The position numbers and the translations under genes are program-made. 47,010 nt of DNA, taken from assembly GCA_964394145.1 (NCBI GenBank), contig CAYMVL010000015.1:1-47010 (forward strand), written 5' to 3'. Below, piece by piece: positions 6,673 to 15,689 of this stretch. Source of the DNA: JAFGBN01 sp964394145. GTDB taxonomy: Bacteria; Chloroflexota; Dehalococcoidia; GIF9; AB-539-J10. The notes beneath the pieces were generated by a model. The model was not told where the DNA came from, did not search any database, and worked only from the letters and a program-made list of their open reading frames with translations. Numbering within the stretch: the first letter of the stretch is position 1; each line of letters opens with the position of its first letter.

Positions 6673-8561
6673 TTAATTTCTTTTGCCCTCTTAAACATGA
6701 TTTCCTTAAGCTGTTGACTGGTATCTATGCCAGTCTCTTCTAGTTTGGCAAGCTCGGCATCTATTCCCTCTTCTTCCCTGGTAGCATGTAATACCAGCTC
6801 TCTGCCTGCCTCTAATTTCCTTGATCGCCTTTCTTGCAACCGAAGAATACAATCGTTTAACACACGTTGCCGCGCTGAGCTATCTTGCTCAATGATTGGC
6901 TTATCAAATAAATAGTTTAGTTGTTCTAATAGATTAGCGTCAAGTTCATTCCAGGGGGGAAGAACATCTCGGCAGCTTTGCCATTTGGAAAAGAGTTCGC
7001 GGTTCTCAGTGCACTCAAAGTGTTCCGGCGACAGTTGTTGAGCCAGCTGGCGAAGCTCTGGATATCGGAATAACAAGGCCAGACAGTACTCCTCGATCGG
7101 GTTAGACACAAGCTGGCGAGTAAGACGGGGTTCTGCTCCTGGTTCAGGAGGGCGCAGTATTCTTCGAGTGCTCATGTGTCTTCTTAAAGCGGCTTTCAAG
7201 TCGGCTTGGTCGAGTTTCAGTTCACGCGCAAGTCTTGTGAGGTAGTGAGACCGCTGTACAGGGTCTTCTATCTCGGCAAATACGGGGGCCAGCTTCTCTA
7301 CCACCAAAGATTTGCCTCTGGCTTTGTTAATGTCAACCTTTGCTATCATATTACTGATGATGAAGTCCAAAATAGGTATCGCCTGCTCCACCAAGTTTTG
7401 CCACGCGGTAAGGTCTTCGTTTATCAGTTCATCCGGGTCCTTGCCCAGAGGTAGACAGAGCACGTTTATCTGCGCATCAAGCGTGTTTGCAAGGATCACC
7501 TTCTGGGCCAACACGGGAGAGGGTTCTTCTCCTTTATGCATAGAACGGGCTGATTCATTTGAATACGGGAGCATTTCTGCTCTTTTCTTGTCCAATGAGT
7601 GATACAGAACCTCTCGGCCTCGCAAAGTGGCTTCCTGGCCAGCAGTGTCGGCATCAAGTGCCAGTGTTATATTCTTAGTTAACCTCTTGATAATTTCAAC
7701 TTGCTTCTCAGTTAAGGAAGTCCCCATTGAGGCGACGACATTCCGGCAGCCGTTCTTATGAGCAGCAATAACATCCATATAGCCTTCCACAACTATTACT
7801 AAATTCTTCTCTCTGATGGCAGCTCGAGCCTTATCGATGCCATACAAGGCAGAGCTCTTATCAAAAAGCGGCGTTTGTGGTGAGTTGAGATACTTGGGCA
7901 GGGAATCGTCAAGTGCTCTGGCTCCGAAGCCGATAACACGACCATCTATATTAGATATAGGAAAGATTAGTTTGTTACGAAATCGATCGTAACTGCTCTT
8001 ATCCTCTCTTTCCACTATGAGACCAGACTGAAGGAGTGCTTTTTCATCGTACCTCTTGCTTACCAAGTATCTTTTGATCGTTTCCCAAGCGTCTGGGCTA
8101 AAGCCCAGACGAAATTCTGCCATAGTTTCAGTATTCACCTTCCTCTTATTGAGGTAGTCTCTAGCCACTTCACCAACCTTTGTGGTCTTTAATAAATGAT
8201 GGTAATATTGGGCCGCCGACTCGTTAATCTGGAATAGAGGCTCTTTCTCCTTATCCTCAGCCCCGGCTGAGCTTCGTGGCGTAGCTAAAGTTATGCCTGC
8301 TCTTCGGGCCAGTAGCTGGAGGGCCTGCCCGAAATCAAGTCCTTCCTTCTTCATAATGAACGAAAAGACATCACCGCCAGTGCTGCAGGCACCAAAACAA
8401 TGCCACGTTTGTTGCTCCGGAAACACAAAGAATGAGGGGTGCTTTTCAGTATGGAAGGGACATAATCCTTTGAAGGTACGACCTGCTTTTTGCAGAGAGA
8501 CATACTCAGACACGAGCTCCACAATATCTACCTTCTGCTTTATCTCTGCTATTATGCTCAT
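6669..8561 (-). CDS. dnaG: DNA primase DnaG
   Basis: It makes RNA primers at the replication fork. The 630 residues include a CHC2 zinc finger (C34, H37, C55, C59), a TOPRIM catalytic core (about 250-390; VVEGYMDV with E259, DADTAG with D303 and D305) and a C-terminal helicase-binding region. The zinc site reads HCFGAC, so the last two cysteines are spaced C-x3-C rather than the usual C-x2-C; my recollection is that other Chloroflexota share this. About 40 extra hydrophilic residues follow the DxD motif (about 320-360), interrupting the TOPRIM fold. Both ends overlap neighbours by four bases (ATGA with dgt, ATGA with rpoD), showing tight coupling. Confidence 0.95.
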   Translation of the reverse strand: MSIIAEIKQKVDIVELVSEYVSLQKAGRTFKGLCPFHTEKHPSFFVFPEQQTWHCFGACSTGGDVFSFIMKKEGLDFGQALQLLARRAGITLATPRSSAGAEDKEKEPLFQINESAAQYYHHLLKTTKVGEVARDYLNKRKVNTETMAEFRLGFSPDAWETIKRYLVSKRYDEKALLQSGLIVEREDKSSYDRFRNKLIFPISNIDGRVIGFGARALDDSLPKYLNSPQTPLFDKSSALYGIDKARAAIREKNLVIVVEGYMDVIAAHKNGCRNVVASMGTSLTEKQVEIIKRLTKNITLALDADTAGQEATLRGREVLYHSLDKKRAEMLPYSNESARSMHKGEEPSPVLAQKVILANTLDAQINVLCLPLGKDPDELINEDLTAWQNLVEQAIPILDFIISNMIAKVDINKARGKSLVVEKLAPVFAEIEDPVQRSHYLTRLARELKLDQADLKAALRRHMSTRRILRPPEPGAEPRLTRQLVSNPIEEYCLALLFRYPELRQLAQQLSPEHFECTENRELFSKWQSCRDVLPPWNELDANLLEQLNYLFDKPIIEQDSSARQRVLNDCILRLQERRSRKLEAGRELVLHATREEEGIDAELAKLEETGIDTSQQLKEIMFKRAKEIK

Positions 8562-9625
8562 CGGGATATTTCTTCGGCCAATCTTAAGGCGTATTGGTCT
8601 GTCATTCCAGCGATGTAATCAAGGACTTTCCGTTCTGTACCGTCAGGTAAAGAGATGAGCTCTTGAGGTAATTCGTCTTCGTGTTTCACAAAATGGGAAT
8701 ATAACAGCCGCAGTGCTCGTCTTGCCTGCGTTGCTTCTTCTCTAAGCAGACTGGGTTTATATATCTTGTCAAATAGAAATTGCCGAAGGGCATTGGCTGC
8801 CTCGAGAACGTCCGGGCTGAGACAAATAGTTGATTTTGCTGTGCCGGCATCACTGTTAATGCCTGCCCAGGAGCAGCTCACAATGTCACAAACGAGAGTA
8901 TTAATTCGTTGCGAGTTTGTTGGACCCAGAGCCACTGTGACCATGTGAGGCAGGTCACTCGCAGTAATGGCGTTGGCTCTTATGGCGTCTTCGACATCGT
9001 GGTTGATGTAGGCTATTATATCTGCCATCTTGCACACCTGAGCCTCTAAGGTGCCAACATTTCCCCATCCTGCTCCCAGTATGTCTACCTGCCCTTTAGA
9101 ATGCCTGAGAATGCCGTCTCTCACTTCCCAGGTGAGATTGAGCCCTCGGCCCTCGCTCTCTAGCAAATCAACCACTCTTAAGCTTTGCTCGTTATGTTTG
9201 AAACCACTAGGATGAAGCTCATTCAGCACCTGCTCACCTATATGTCCGAAAGGTGTATGTCCTAAATCATGCCCCAGGGAAATAGCCTCAGTCAGGTCCT
9301 CGTTAAGCTTTAGCGCTCTAGCTATAGTCCTGGCAATTTGGGACACTTCCAGGGTATGAGTCAGCCTGGTCACGTAATGATCGCCTAGGGGAGCGATAAA
9401 AACCTGTGTCTTGTGCTTCAATCTGCGAAAAGACTTGCAGTGGATAATACGGTCCCTATCGCGTTGAAAGCACGTTCTTATAGGGCACGCTTCCTCCCAC
9501 CTTAACCTACCACGACTAAGTCTGCTCTTGGTGGCATATGGAGAAAGCCTTTCTTCTCTCTCCTCTGTTTGCTGCCGTATATTAAGCTCATCGATCATCA
9601 ATTCTCTGCTATCTTTATCCGGCAA
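8558..9625 (-). CDS. dgt: dGTPase-like HD-domain dNTP triphosphohydrolase
   Basis: Enzymes of this family remove triphosphate from dGTP or other dNTPs and so control nucleotide pools. The 355 residues contain an HD metal site: H90 in RLTHT, H119-D120 in GHDLGHTPFGH, and D202 in MADIIAYINHD, which is complete. The N-terminal FRRLKHKTQVF is typical of the dGTPase-like proteins (type 2). The called start is a TTG at 9625, two bases from the ppsA stop; an ATG at 9598 is an alternative that would remove nine residues. The stop overlaps the dnaG start. Its position next to primase suggests co-regulation of replication and dNTP supply, but this is inference. Confidence 0.88.
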   Translation of the reverse strand: MPDKDSRELMIDELNIRQQTEEREERLSPYATKSRLSRGRLRWEEACPIRTCFQRDRDRIIHCKSFRRLKHKTQVFIAPLGDHYVTRLTHTLEVSQIARTIARALKLNEDLTEAISLGHDLGHTPFGHIGEQVLNELHPSGFKHNEQSLRVVDLLESEGRGLNLTWEVRDGILRHSKGQVDILGAGWGNVGTLEAQVCKMADIIAYINHDVEDAIRANAITASDLPHMVTVALGPTNSQRINTLVCDIVSCSWAGINSDAGTAKSTICLSPDVLEAANALRQFLFDKIYKPSLLREEATQARRALRLLYSHFVKHEDELPQELISLPDGTERKVLDYIAGMTDQYALRLAEEISR

Positions 9626-9627
9626 TC

Positions 9628-11886
9628 TTAGCAGGGGGCATTTACTCTTGCCTCTACGCTGGCGATGATCTCTCTAGTCTTATCTATCATATCTGGGCTT
9701 ACCGATATGGATGTAATACCGCACCTGACCAACTTCTCAGTGACCTCCGGGTAAAAGGAAGGAGCCTGTCCGCAAATGGAAGAAGTAGCACCCTTATCTC
9801 TACACGCAGTGACAAGCATCTTCATGGCTTGCATCACTGCCTCGTTCCTTTCATCGAATATGTCTGCCAGATTAGAGTTGTCTCTATCTATGCCCAGTAT
9901 GAGCTGGGTGAGATCGTTGGAGCCAACGGATATCCCGTCTATCCCCGCCGCGAGGAATTCGTCAATAAGGAGGACATTTGAAGGTACCTCTGCCATCATC
10001 CAAAGTTTAAAATCAGAGGAGCGCTTGAGTCCTTCGGCCTCGAGTATTTCCTTAATTTGTGCCATCTCGTGGGGTAGCCTCACGAAAGGAATCATAACCC
10101 ACAGGTTATTATGTCTTTCCCGGACCTTCTTAATAGCTGCGATTTCCAGCTTGAAAACATCAAGCTCACGAATGTAGCGTGAACAGCCTCTATAACCAAG
10201 CATGGGATTTTCTTCCAGCTGCTCAAAGTCTTCCCCCCCCTTAAGATTTCTATATTCGTTGGTCTTGAAGTCGCTAGTCCTGTAGACTACAGGACGGGGG
10301 TAGAAAGCTCTGGCAAACACGTCTACGCCTTGAGACAGCTGGTCAATGAATTTAGCTTCGCGTTTTTCCTGAATCAGGAAGCGGGGGTGTTCCCCGATGT
10401 GAGCAATAATGAATTCTGCGCGGAGTAAACCAACGCCATCAACATCTCTTGCGGCTACTCTATCTGCTAGTTCAGGCTGGGCCAGATTGACATAAACCTT
10501 CGTCTTGGTCGTAAATCTTCTTCTCATGCTGGCGCTGCGCACGGGTACTTTTTCTCCGGCCAATCTGCCTCGATAGACGCGCCCACGTGAGCCATCCACC
10601 GTTATTTCCTGGCCATTCTTAAGGATTTGAGTGCCTTTCTCAGTGCCCACCACACAGGGGATGCCTAACTCACGGCTGATAATAGCAGCATGGGAAGTCT
10701 TGCCGCCCTTATCGGTAACAATAGCCGATGCACGCTTCATCGCGGGAACAAAATCGGGTGATGTCATCTCAGCTACCAGGGCATCGCCCTGCTTGACCTT
10801 TTCTAATTGCGTAGCATCGTGGACAATTCTGGCAATGCCTGAAGCTATTCCCAGGCTAGCACCTTCCCCAGTCAGCAACGGTTCGGCTTTGATTTCAGCA
10901 AATGTTTCCTTGACTCTGAGGGTGGTGACCGGACGACTCTGGACAATAAAGAAGCTATCATCGTGGCTTGCCCATTCGATATCTTGAGGAAACTCATACA
11001 AATCCTCTAAACTCTTGCCTAACTTAGCTAGAGCGATAATATCTTCATCAGACAGCTTCTGCTCAGACTGTTTTGCCTCAGGTATAGAGGCTTTGATGTT
11101 GCTTTCCTCTGATACGCGAGCCTCTGGATTCTTAATGATTTGCCACTCCTGCTTAGCTATCTGTTTATCAATAATAGTGAGACTCGTCTTGTCCACTGTG
11201 TATGAATCAGGAGTTACTTCTCCGGAAACGATAGCTTCACCAAGTCCGTAGACTGCCTCGATGACGATCTTGTCTCTCTCGCTGGTCACAGGTTCTACGG
11301 TGAACATGACCCCGGAACTCTGTGATTGCACCATCTCTTGAACTGGAACCGCTAGTCCTACCTTAAAATGGTCGAATCCCTGTTGCTGCCGGTAGAATAT
11401 AGCCCGCGGTTCGAATAACGAGGCCCAGCACTCTTGTATTGCCGTCAGCAATTGACTCTCTCCCTGAATGTTAAGAAAAGTTCTTTGTTGGCCAGCGAAG
11501 GAGGCCTCAGGCAAGTCTTCAGCGGTTGCCGAGCTACGTACGGCTACCAGTGGTTCACCCAGCTTCTTATAAGCTTGCCTGACTTCATAGGTTATCTGTT
11601 CAGGTATGGCTGAGCGGGAAATCATCAGTTTTAACTCGTCGCTAACTCTTTGAAGCTGCTGACTATTCTCAGGGTCAAGAGGCTCAAGTAGCTGTCGCAT
11701 CCTCTGCCTAAGGTGTGCCTCCTTCAAGAAATGGAAATACGCCTTTGAGGTAACAATGAATCCCGGCGGCACTGGAATACCAGCACGCGTCAGCTCAGCC
11801 AGATTTGCTCCCTTGCCACCAGCCAGGGCGATGTCTTTTTTGCAGAGCTCGTCAAACCAGGCGATAAACTGTAAGTCCTTTGCCAA
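9628..11886 (-). CDS. ppsA: phosphoenolpyruvate synthase (pyruvate, water dikinase)
   Basis: It converts pyruvate, ATP and water to PEP, AMP and phosphate, the entry to gluconeogenesis. The 752 residues show the ATP-grasp domain (about 1-320; GGKGANLAEL 23-32, VRSSATAEDLPEASF 116-130), the swivelling phosphohistidine domain (GGKTSHAAI with H399) and the PEP-binding barrel (about 450-752; GLLRAEFI, NPMLGYRG, SVGSNDLTQ, and CGQ with catalytic C705). It is shorter than the E. coli enzyme (792) but has all key residues. The start is a TTG supported by a strong ribosome site (AGGGGGAAGAA). It heads the operon with dgt, dnaG and rpoD. A pyruvate phosphate dikinase is excluded by the domain sizes. 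Confidence 0.93.
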   Translation of the reverse strand: MAKDLQFIAWFDELCKKDIALAGGKGANLAELTRAGIPVPPGFIVTSKAYFHFLKEAHLRQRMRQLLEPLDPENSQQLQRVSDELKLMISRSAIPEQITYEVRQAYKKLGEPLVAVRSSATAEDLPEASFAGQQRTFLNIQGESQLLTAIQECWASLFEPRAIFYRQQQGFDHFKVGLAVPVQEMVQSQSSGVMFTVEPVTSERDKIVIEAVYGLGEAIVSGEVTPDSYTVDKTSLTIIDKQIAKQEWQIIKNPEARVSEESNIKASIPEAKQSEQKLSDEDIIALAKLGKSLEDLYEFPQDIEWASHDDSFFIVQSRPVTTLRVKETFAEIKAEPLLTGEGASLGIASGIARIVHDATQLEKVKQGDALVAEMTSPDFVPAMKRASAIVTDKGGKTSHAAIISRELGIPCVVGTEKGTQILKNGQEITVDGSRGRVYRGRLAGEKVPVRSASMRRRFTTKTKVYVNLAQPELADRVAARDVDGVGLLRAEFIIAHIGEHPRFLIQEKREAKFIDQLSQGVDVFARAFYPRPVVYRTSDFKTNEYRNLKGGEDFEQLEENPMLGYRGCSRYIRELDVFKLEIAAIKKVRERHNNLWVMIPFVRLPHEMAQIKEILEAEGLKRSSDFKLWMMAEVPSNVLLIDEFLAAGIDGISVGSNDLTQLILGIDRDNSNLADIFDERNEAVMQAMKMLVTACRDKGATSSICGQAPSFYPEVTEKLVRCGITSISVSPDMIDKTREIIASVEARVNAPC

Positions 11887-11925
11887 TTCTTCCCCCTGTA
11901 TATAAATCTTTATGGCTAACTATGA

Positions 11926-11952
11926 ATTATAGCATATTAATAGCACATTCAA
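11926..11952 (-). promoter_or_regulatory. extended -10 promoter of the ppsA-dgt-dnaG-rpoD operon
   Basis: The minus strand shows TGCTATAAT (11926-11934), a perfect -10 with the TGn extension, preceded after 15 bases by TTGAAT (11947-11952). Transcription would begin near 11919, giving a leader of about 33 bases to the ppsA TTG. The -10 hexamer includes the stop codon of the transposase relic that lies upstream, so the promoter is formed in relic sequence. Confidence 0.55.
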
Positions 11953-12268
11953 GATGATTAAAGGGAAAAAACACTAGTTGCCGCACAGGTAATATTATGT
12001 TCCCTCTAGCCCGACCAATAGGGTAGCCCAGAGCCTCAATGTCCACCTCTGGCCTTGAGGTCTTGTTGTTATACATTCTAGCATAGCCTAAGACGGCGTC
12101 GTGGGCCACGGCGATTATGAAACATCTCTTGAGATTATTACAATAGATAACAATAGCATCGACGTGAAAGAAAGAAGGCCCTCCCTTAAAATAACGAATT
12201 GCCGCTGATCTTGACGTTCTGTATGGGGCTACCGGATCATAGCAGGTGACCCATCCTGGGCGTAGCCT
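11927..12268 (-). pseudogene. IS481-type transposase relic (central part)
   Basis: An open frame of 113 codons without a usable start reads through a DDE/rve integrase core: FFHVDAIVIY, LKRCFII and GYARMYNNKTSRPEVD. It lines up with the two other IS481-type relics in this window (shared pattern D-x-I, LK, ARMY, SR, D). The DNA-binding N-terminus, the second catalytic aspartate region and the C-terminal glutamate region are missing, and the last residues no longer match. The end of the frame forms the promoter of ppsA. An ATG-like GTG at 12109 exists, but I see no reason to think a protein is made. Confidence 0.6.
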
Positions 12269-12520
12269 CTAGATGTTGGTCAAGGCTGAAATATTTAGTA
12301 TCGCCGAGTGTTCCAATTGGGATGGCTCTTTGTTTTAGTATTTAAGGCGGAGTCGTAATAAGCAACTTGACATTGTAGTGTAGAACCAAGGAGAGTACAG
12401 CTATCAATCCAGAGCCATGATGTTCTTCACGTACCGCTGATAACCCTGAAGTCTGACGCCATAGAGGGTTTTTGAGCTAGTATTTGCGAAACACGAAAGC
12501 AGTTGGTTCAAAGCACTGAC
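12269..12520. other. non-coding gap before the radical SAM gene
   Basis: No gene, RNA or promoter pair is recognised here. On the plus strand a TTGACA at 12367-12372 has no matching -10. On the minus strand a short open frame ends in GVRLQGYQRYVKNIMALD, which reads like protein but has no start and was not identified; it may be a remnant. Confidence 0.3.
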
Positions 12521-13747
12521 TCATAATCCAAACCTCTTATAACAGGTTTGACATTCAGGAGGGAAGGGGAATTCTTCTGAGATACGTGCTATCTCTTTAA
12601 TTAACTCCGCATCCATTATTTCGCTCGTATCTTTAACATTGTTTGCGATCCAATCCATGTCAGTAAAGCTAGCAGGTCGGATATCATCTCTCTTATCCGA
12701 TTGGAGGAAGAAATATGATGGAGAATAGGCATGGAGAATTCCACGTTGCTGAAACGCTTTTCGCCTCGCCATGAAGTAAGTCAGAAAACGCTGATAGTTG
12801 CTCTCCTGCAATAAATCGCCAAAATCCGCGTAGTTGATATTCCCAATGACGAAGTTGCTACAATCATACTGTTTCCCTTCAAAGATGCGTCGACACTGCC
12901 CTGACATTGGGAGGCTCAGGTAAACGCACGGCGACAAATTTCCTTGCCAGGACACATAAACGGTTTCTAGGGGCAAAGCTTCACAGCTAACTAGGTCATG
13001 CCGAGCCGTAATAGGGTAGTCTTTGAACGGAATTCGTAGCCTTTCAGCAACTTCTTTTGCTTGTCTGACTATCTCTTCGTACTCATCGAGGACTCGGCTA
13101 TCACCGAAAGCCTTTATTGAATCATCAGCCCATTTTGCCAGATAGTCAAGGTTTGTTGCCACCACCCTGTCCACCCCAAGTTCAGCCGCAAGTTCTACCA
13201 AGCCTGTAAGTTCATGCATGTTGGGTTTCATCTTGATGAAGAGCAGGGCCACCTCCGGTGTAGCCCGCTTTGCCCTCCGTTTTTCCCCTACCAATCGCCT
13301 GATGTTTTCAATGACTTGGTTAAACTGGGAACCCGGACGTATTTTCTGGTAGATGCTGGCAGAGGCACCATCGAGAGAGACTCCAATGACGTCCACTAGC
13401 TCTATTAGCTTTGCTCTGGCACTCTCATCAATTAAGGTACCATTGGTGGTGAATCCCACTTTATGCCCTCTCTTTTTTACTACGGCAACCATATCCCAGA
13501 ACCTGGGATGGACCAGAGGCTCTCCCCATCCACTCATATAGACCATATCAGGAAGACCCAAGGATCTACTGAGTCTCTCAAATGTCTGCCAGTCCATATC
13601 CCCATCTTGCCATCTAGTGCGGAATGCAGTTCGGGGACACATAACGCAACCTGGCAGGTTACAGCGAGAGGTGACTTCGACCTGCAGCGTCTTAATCCCC
13701 TTGCTATGTTGAGCGAAGAACCTTCCTAGAAACTTGGCCAGTTGCAA
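12521..13747 (-). CDS. radical SAM protein with SPASM-like C-terminus
   Basis: Radical SAM enzymes cleave S-adenosylmethionine at a [4Fe-4S] cluster to start radical chemistry. In the 408 residues the cluster motif is C29-NLPG-C34-VM-C37, that is C-x4-C-x2-C, one residue longer than the usual C-x3-C-x2-C. SAM-binding features follow: a GWGEPL version of the GGEP motif (73-78) and SLDGAS (124-129). C255, C274, C285, C296, C399 and C402 in the C-terminal half could hold auxiliary clusters, as in SPASM proteins that modify peptides or assist sulfatases. The start is a TTG with a weak ribosome site and is uncertain. No precursor peptide or partner gene is seen nearby. Substrate unknown. Confidence 0.85.
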   Translation of the reverse strand: MQLAKFLGRFFAQHSKGIKTLQVEVTSRCNLPGCVMCPRTAFRTRWQDGDMDWQTFERLSRSLGLPDMVYMSGWGEPLVHPRFWDMVAVVKKRGHKVGFTTNGTLIDESARAKLIELVDVIGVSLDGASASIYQKIRPGSQFNQVIENIRRLVGEKRRAKRATPEVALLFIKMKPNMHELTGLVELAAELGVDRVVATNLDYLAKWADDSIKAFGDSRVLDEYEEIVRQAKEVAERLRIPFKDYPITARHDLVSCEALPLETVYVSWQGNLSPCVYLSLPMSGQCRRIFEGKQYDCSNFVIGNINYADFGDLLQESNYQRFLTYFMARRKAFQQRGILHAYSPSYFFLQSDKRDDIRPASFTDMDWIANNVKDTSEIMDAELIKEIARISEEFPFPPECQTCYKRFGL

Positions 13748-14210
13748 TTCTTATATCACCACATCTAGCATTAGTTCGTATGAGTCAGGGTTGGTGGCAC
13801 CAATATTAAAAAGCCGCTAATAGTAGCCTGTACATTCTATTCAGAACCACTTCCGCAATATCCCTCTAATGCTTTCAATGAATAAGTCTCGGCTTCCCTG
13901 CGTTATCTCAACTCCTTAAACAGTTGTGGAAGAGAGACGCTTGTCATTCCGCCGGGCACCTGTGTGGCCGAATTTCTGGGTCTAGCCTCAACAGATACGC
14001 CTGCATGGCCTCCCATTAGCACGGGGCATATTTCGCCCTTGTTATCCGCTGCCGCTCTACGGTAAGGCCTGACTGATGGAAACAAATATTCCTGCGTTGA
14101 TTTTTGGGAACACACTTTCACTCTACCAGTCGGTTCGCTAGTATTTAGCGCCTATATCTGAAAAGCACACGAGCACACGCGATCGTATGCCCTAACACGA
14201 TTGGATTCAG
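13748..14210. other. 463-base gap without recognised genes
   Basis: The only frame above 60 codons runs 13903-14121 on the minus strand (72 codons). It has no ribosome site, resembles no family I know and is proline- and arginine-rich, so I leave it uncalled. No promoter pair or hairpin with a T-run was found. Confidence 0.4.
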
Positions 14211-15398
14211 CTAAATAGTTACGAATCTGCCAATTGCAAATACCATGATAAGAGCAACAACCCCAACCATGATAGCCGCAAAGAATCCGACGTAGAATGG
14301 CTTAATCCCCAATCCTTTCATAGCTTTAAAAGATGTAGATAACCCAACTCCTGCCATAGCAGTCGCTAAGACATATCCTGACCATTGGTTTATAATCTGG
14401 TGGACATTTATCCAATTCTCGCTTCCCCATAAGCCAAAGGCCATGCCACTGGCTTGTATCCCAGCATCGCCAACTGAGCGGAGGGCAGCCATTACCAGGA
14501 AACCAAGTATGAAGAGGGGAAAGAGGTTGATGATTCTCCTGCCCCAGCTTACCCTGTTGGTCTGTAGAGTATTAGCGCGCCTGCCATAGATGAAGGCCAT
14601 GAAAGGAATGACAAAAGCCATCATAATATTTCTTACCAGCTTGGTAATTGTAGCTATATCAAGAACCGAGGGATAAGTTGTTATAGCAAAGGTCTGGTCA
14701 TATATTAGACCGGATGCTGCAACTTGAGCTGTCTCATGGATCGCAGTGCCAAGAAATAGCCCGATCATTGTAATGTTACCATCGTAGACCACATGCATTA
14801 TGAAAGGATATGCAACCAGGGCAATGAGCCCAAAAATGGTAATGTTGGCTACCGCGTAAGTGGTCTCTTCCTCCTTAGCTTCAATCCCTGGGGCTGCAGC
14901 AACAATTGCTGATGCACCGCATATGCTGCTACCAACCGCAATTAGCGTTGCAAGCCTGTCCGGTATTTTTATCAGCCTGCTAAAATAAATAGTAATCAGT
15001 AACCCAGCTAATATAACCGTAATTATTATAGGGATACCCCATGCACCAATCTTGATCGCATCGATGAAACTTAAACGTATGCCCATCATGATAATGCCCA
15101 GTCTCAGGACTTTTCTTATGCAGAAGCCAATCCCGGGAGTGAATATGGGTGGTATCTTAACTAGATTGCGTAGCAATATACCTACGATCATGACCACCAG
15201 TATGGAACTGATCAGTCCCTTAAATCCTAGCGCGCTATTGATAATGTCAGTCAAGAAGGTGACGAATGCCACCAAAGCTGCAGCAAGAGCAACCCCAGGT
15301 ATTATTCCAGGTATTTCTTCTACTGTGCATCCTAGAATAAGATTCTCTAGCCTATTGGGCTGACGAGCTGGCTTGCTGGGTTTCCCGCTTTCACTCAT
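14211..15398 (-). CDS. YeiH/UPF0324 family membrane transporter (putative sulfate exporter)
   Basis: This is an inner-membrane protein of the Cons_hypoth698 family, often named putative sulfate exporter; its substrate is not established. The 395 residues contain about ten hydrophobic helices. Family hallmarks are GSSICGASAI (156-165), the following acidic EAKEEET, and GTAIHETAQVAASG (217-230). A hydrophilic N-terminal stretch of about 28 residues, rich in proline and lysine, precedes the first helix and should be cytoplasmic. The ATG at 15398 is the only sensible start. It lies alone on the minus strand, divergent from rpoB, so no functional partner is suggested by context. Confidence 0.85.
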   Translation of the reverse strand: MSESGKPSKPARQPNRLENLILGCTVEEIPGIIPGVALAAALVAFVTFLTDIINSALGFKGLISSILVVMIVGILLRNLVKIPPIFTPGIGFCIRKVLRLGIIMMGIRLSFIDAIKIGAWGIPIIITVILAGLLITIYFSRLIKIPDRLATLIAVGSSICGASAIVAAAPGIEAKEEETTYAVANITIFGLIALVAYPFIMHVVYDGNITMIGLFLGTAIHETAQVAASGLIYDQTFAITTYPSVLDIATITKLVRNIMMAFVIPFMAFIYGRRANTLQTNRVSWGRRIINLFPLFILGFLVMAALRSVGDAGIQASGMAFGLWGSENWINVHQIINQWSGYVLATAMAGVGLSTSFKAMKGLGIKPFYVGFFAAIMVGVVALIMVFAIGRFVTI

Positions 15399-15660
15399 TC
15401 TAAGGCTCCAAACGTGTAATCTATGATCTGCTTGCCATGGCGAGGCCAGTCACTTAGTCGTTACTGAGGGCAATTTGAGTTCGGGCACGGGTGGATAGTC
15501 AAGCATGGTAGCAAATCATCGTGGCTAATTCTATTCCTCTTGCTACTGCTAAATCAAGGCTGAGTGGTAAGCCAGCACAGTCAATCGAATGCTCTCATCC
15601 AGATAAACGGGGGCACATATATGATTGGTGAGAGTGTGTTGACATGGAAGAAAGTCGAAA

Positions 15661-15689
15661 TTGACAAATAAAAATACTGGTGCTATACT
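15661..15689 (+). promoter_or_regulatory. strong extended -10 promoter of rpoB-rpoC-ruvB
   Basis: TTGACA (15661-15666), a 17-base spacer and TATACT (15684-15689) with TG at 15681-15682 (TGCTATACT) form a nearly ideal sigma-70 promoter. The start of transcription is expected near 15696 and the leader is about 100 bases. A second TTGACA at 15639-15644 has no acceptable -10. The rest of 15399-15795 holds no gene; GTAGCAA (15508-15514) and TTGCTAC (15540-15546) form a 7-base inverted repeat of unknown meaning. Confidence 0.75.

Noticed and set aside
11927..12109. A 60-codon minus-strand frame that first looked like an intron-associated PD-(D/E)XK nuclease, because of the DAIVIYCNNLKRC segment
   Set aside because: Extending it upstream to 12268 and comparing it with the relics at 26.1 kb and 46.1 kb showed the same ARMY and SR landmarks, which fit an IS481-type integrase core better.
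12367..12395. A TTGACA on the plus strand as a promoter
   Set aside because: There is no -10 hexamer at 16-18 bases and no plus-strand gene downstream.
12506..12540. A GGTTCAAAGC stretch that resembles a tRNA T-loop
   Set aside because: No cloverleaf can be built around it; the acceptor and anticodon stems are missing.
13903..14121. A 72-codon minus-strand frame in the gap before the YeiH-type gene
   Set aside because: No ribosome site, no recognisable motif, and composition not clearly coding; noted only in the gap description.
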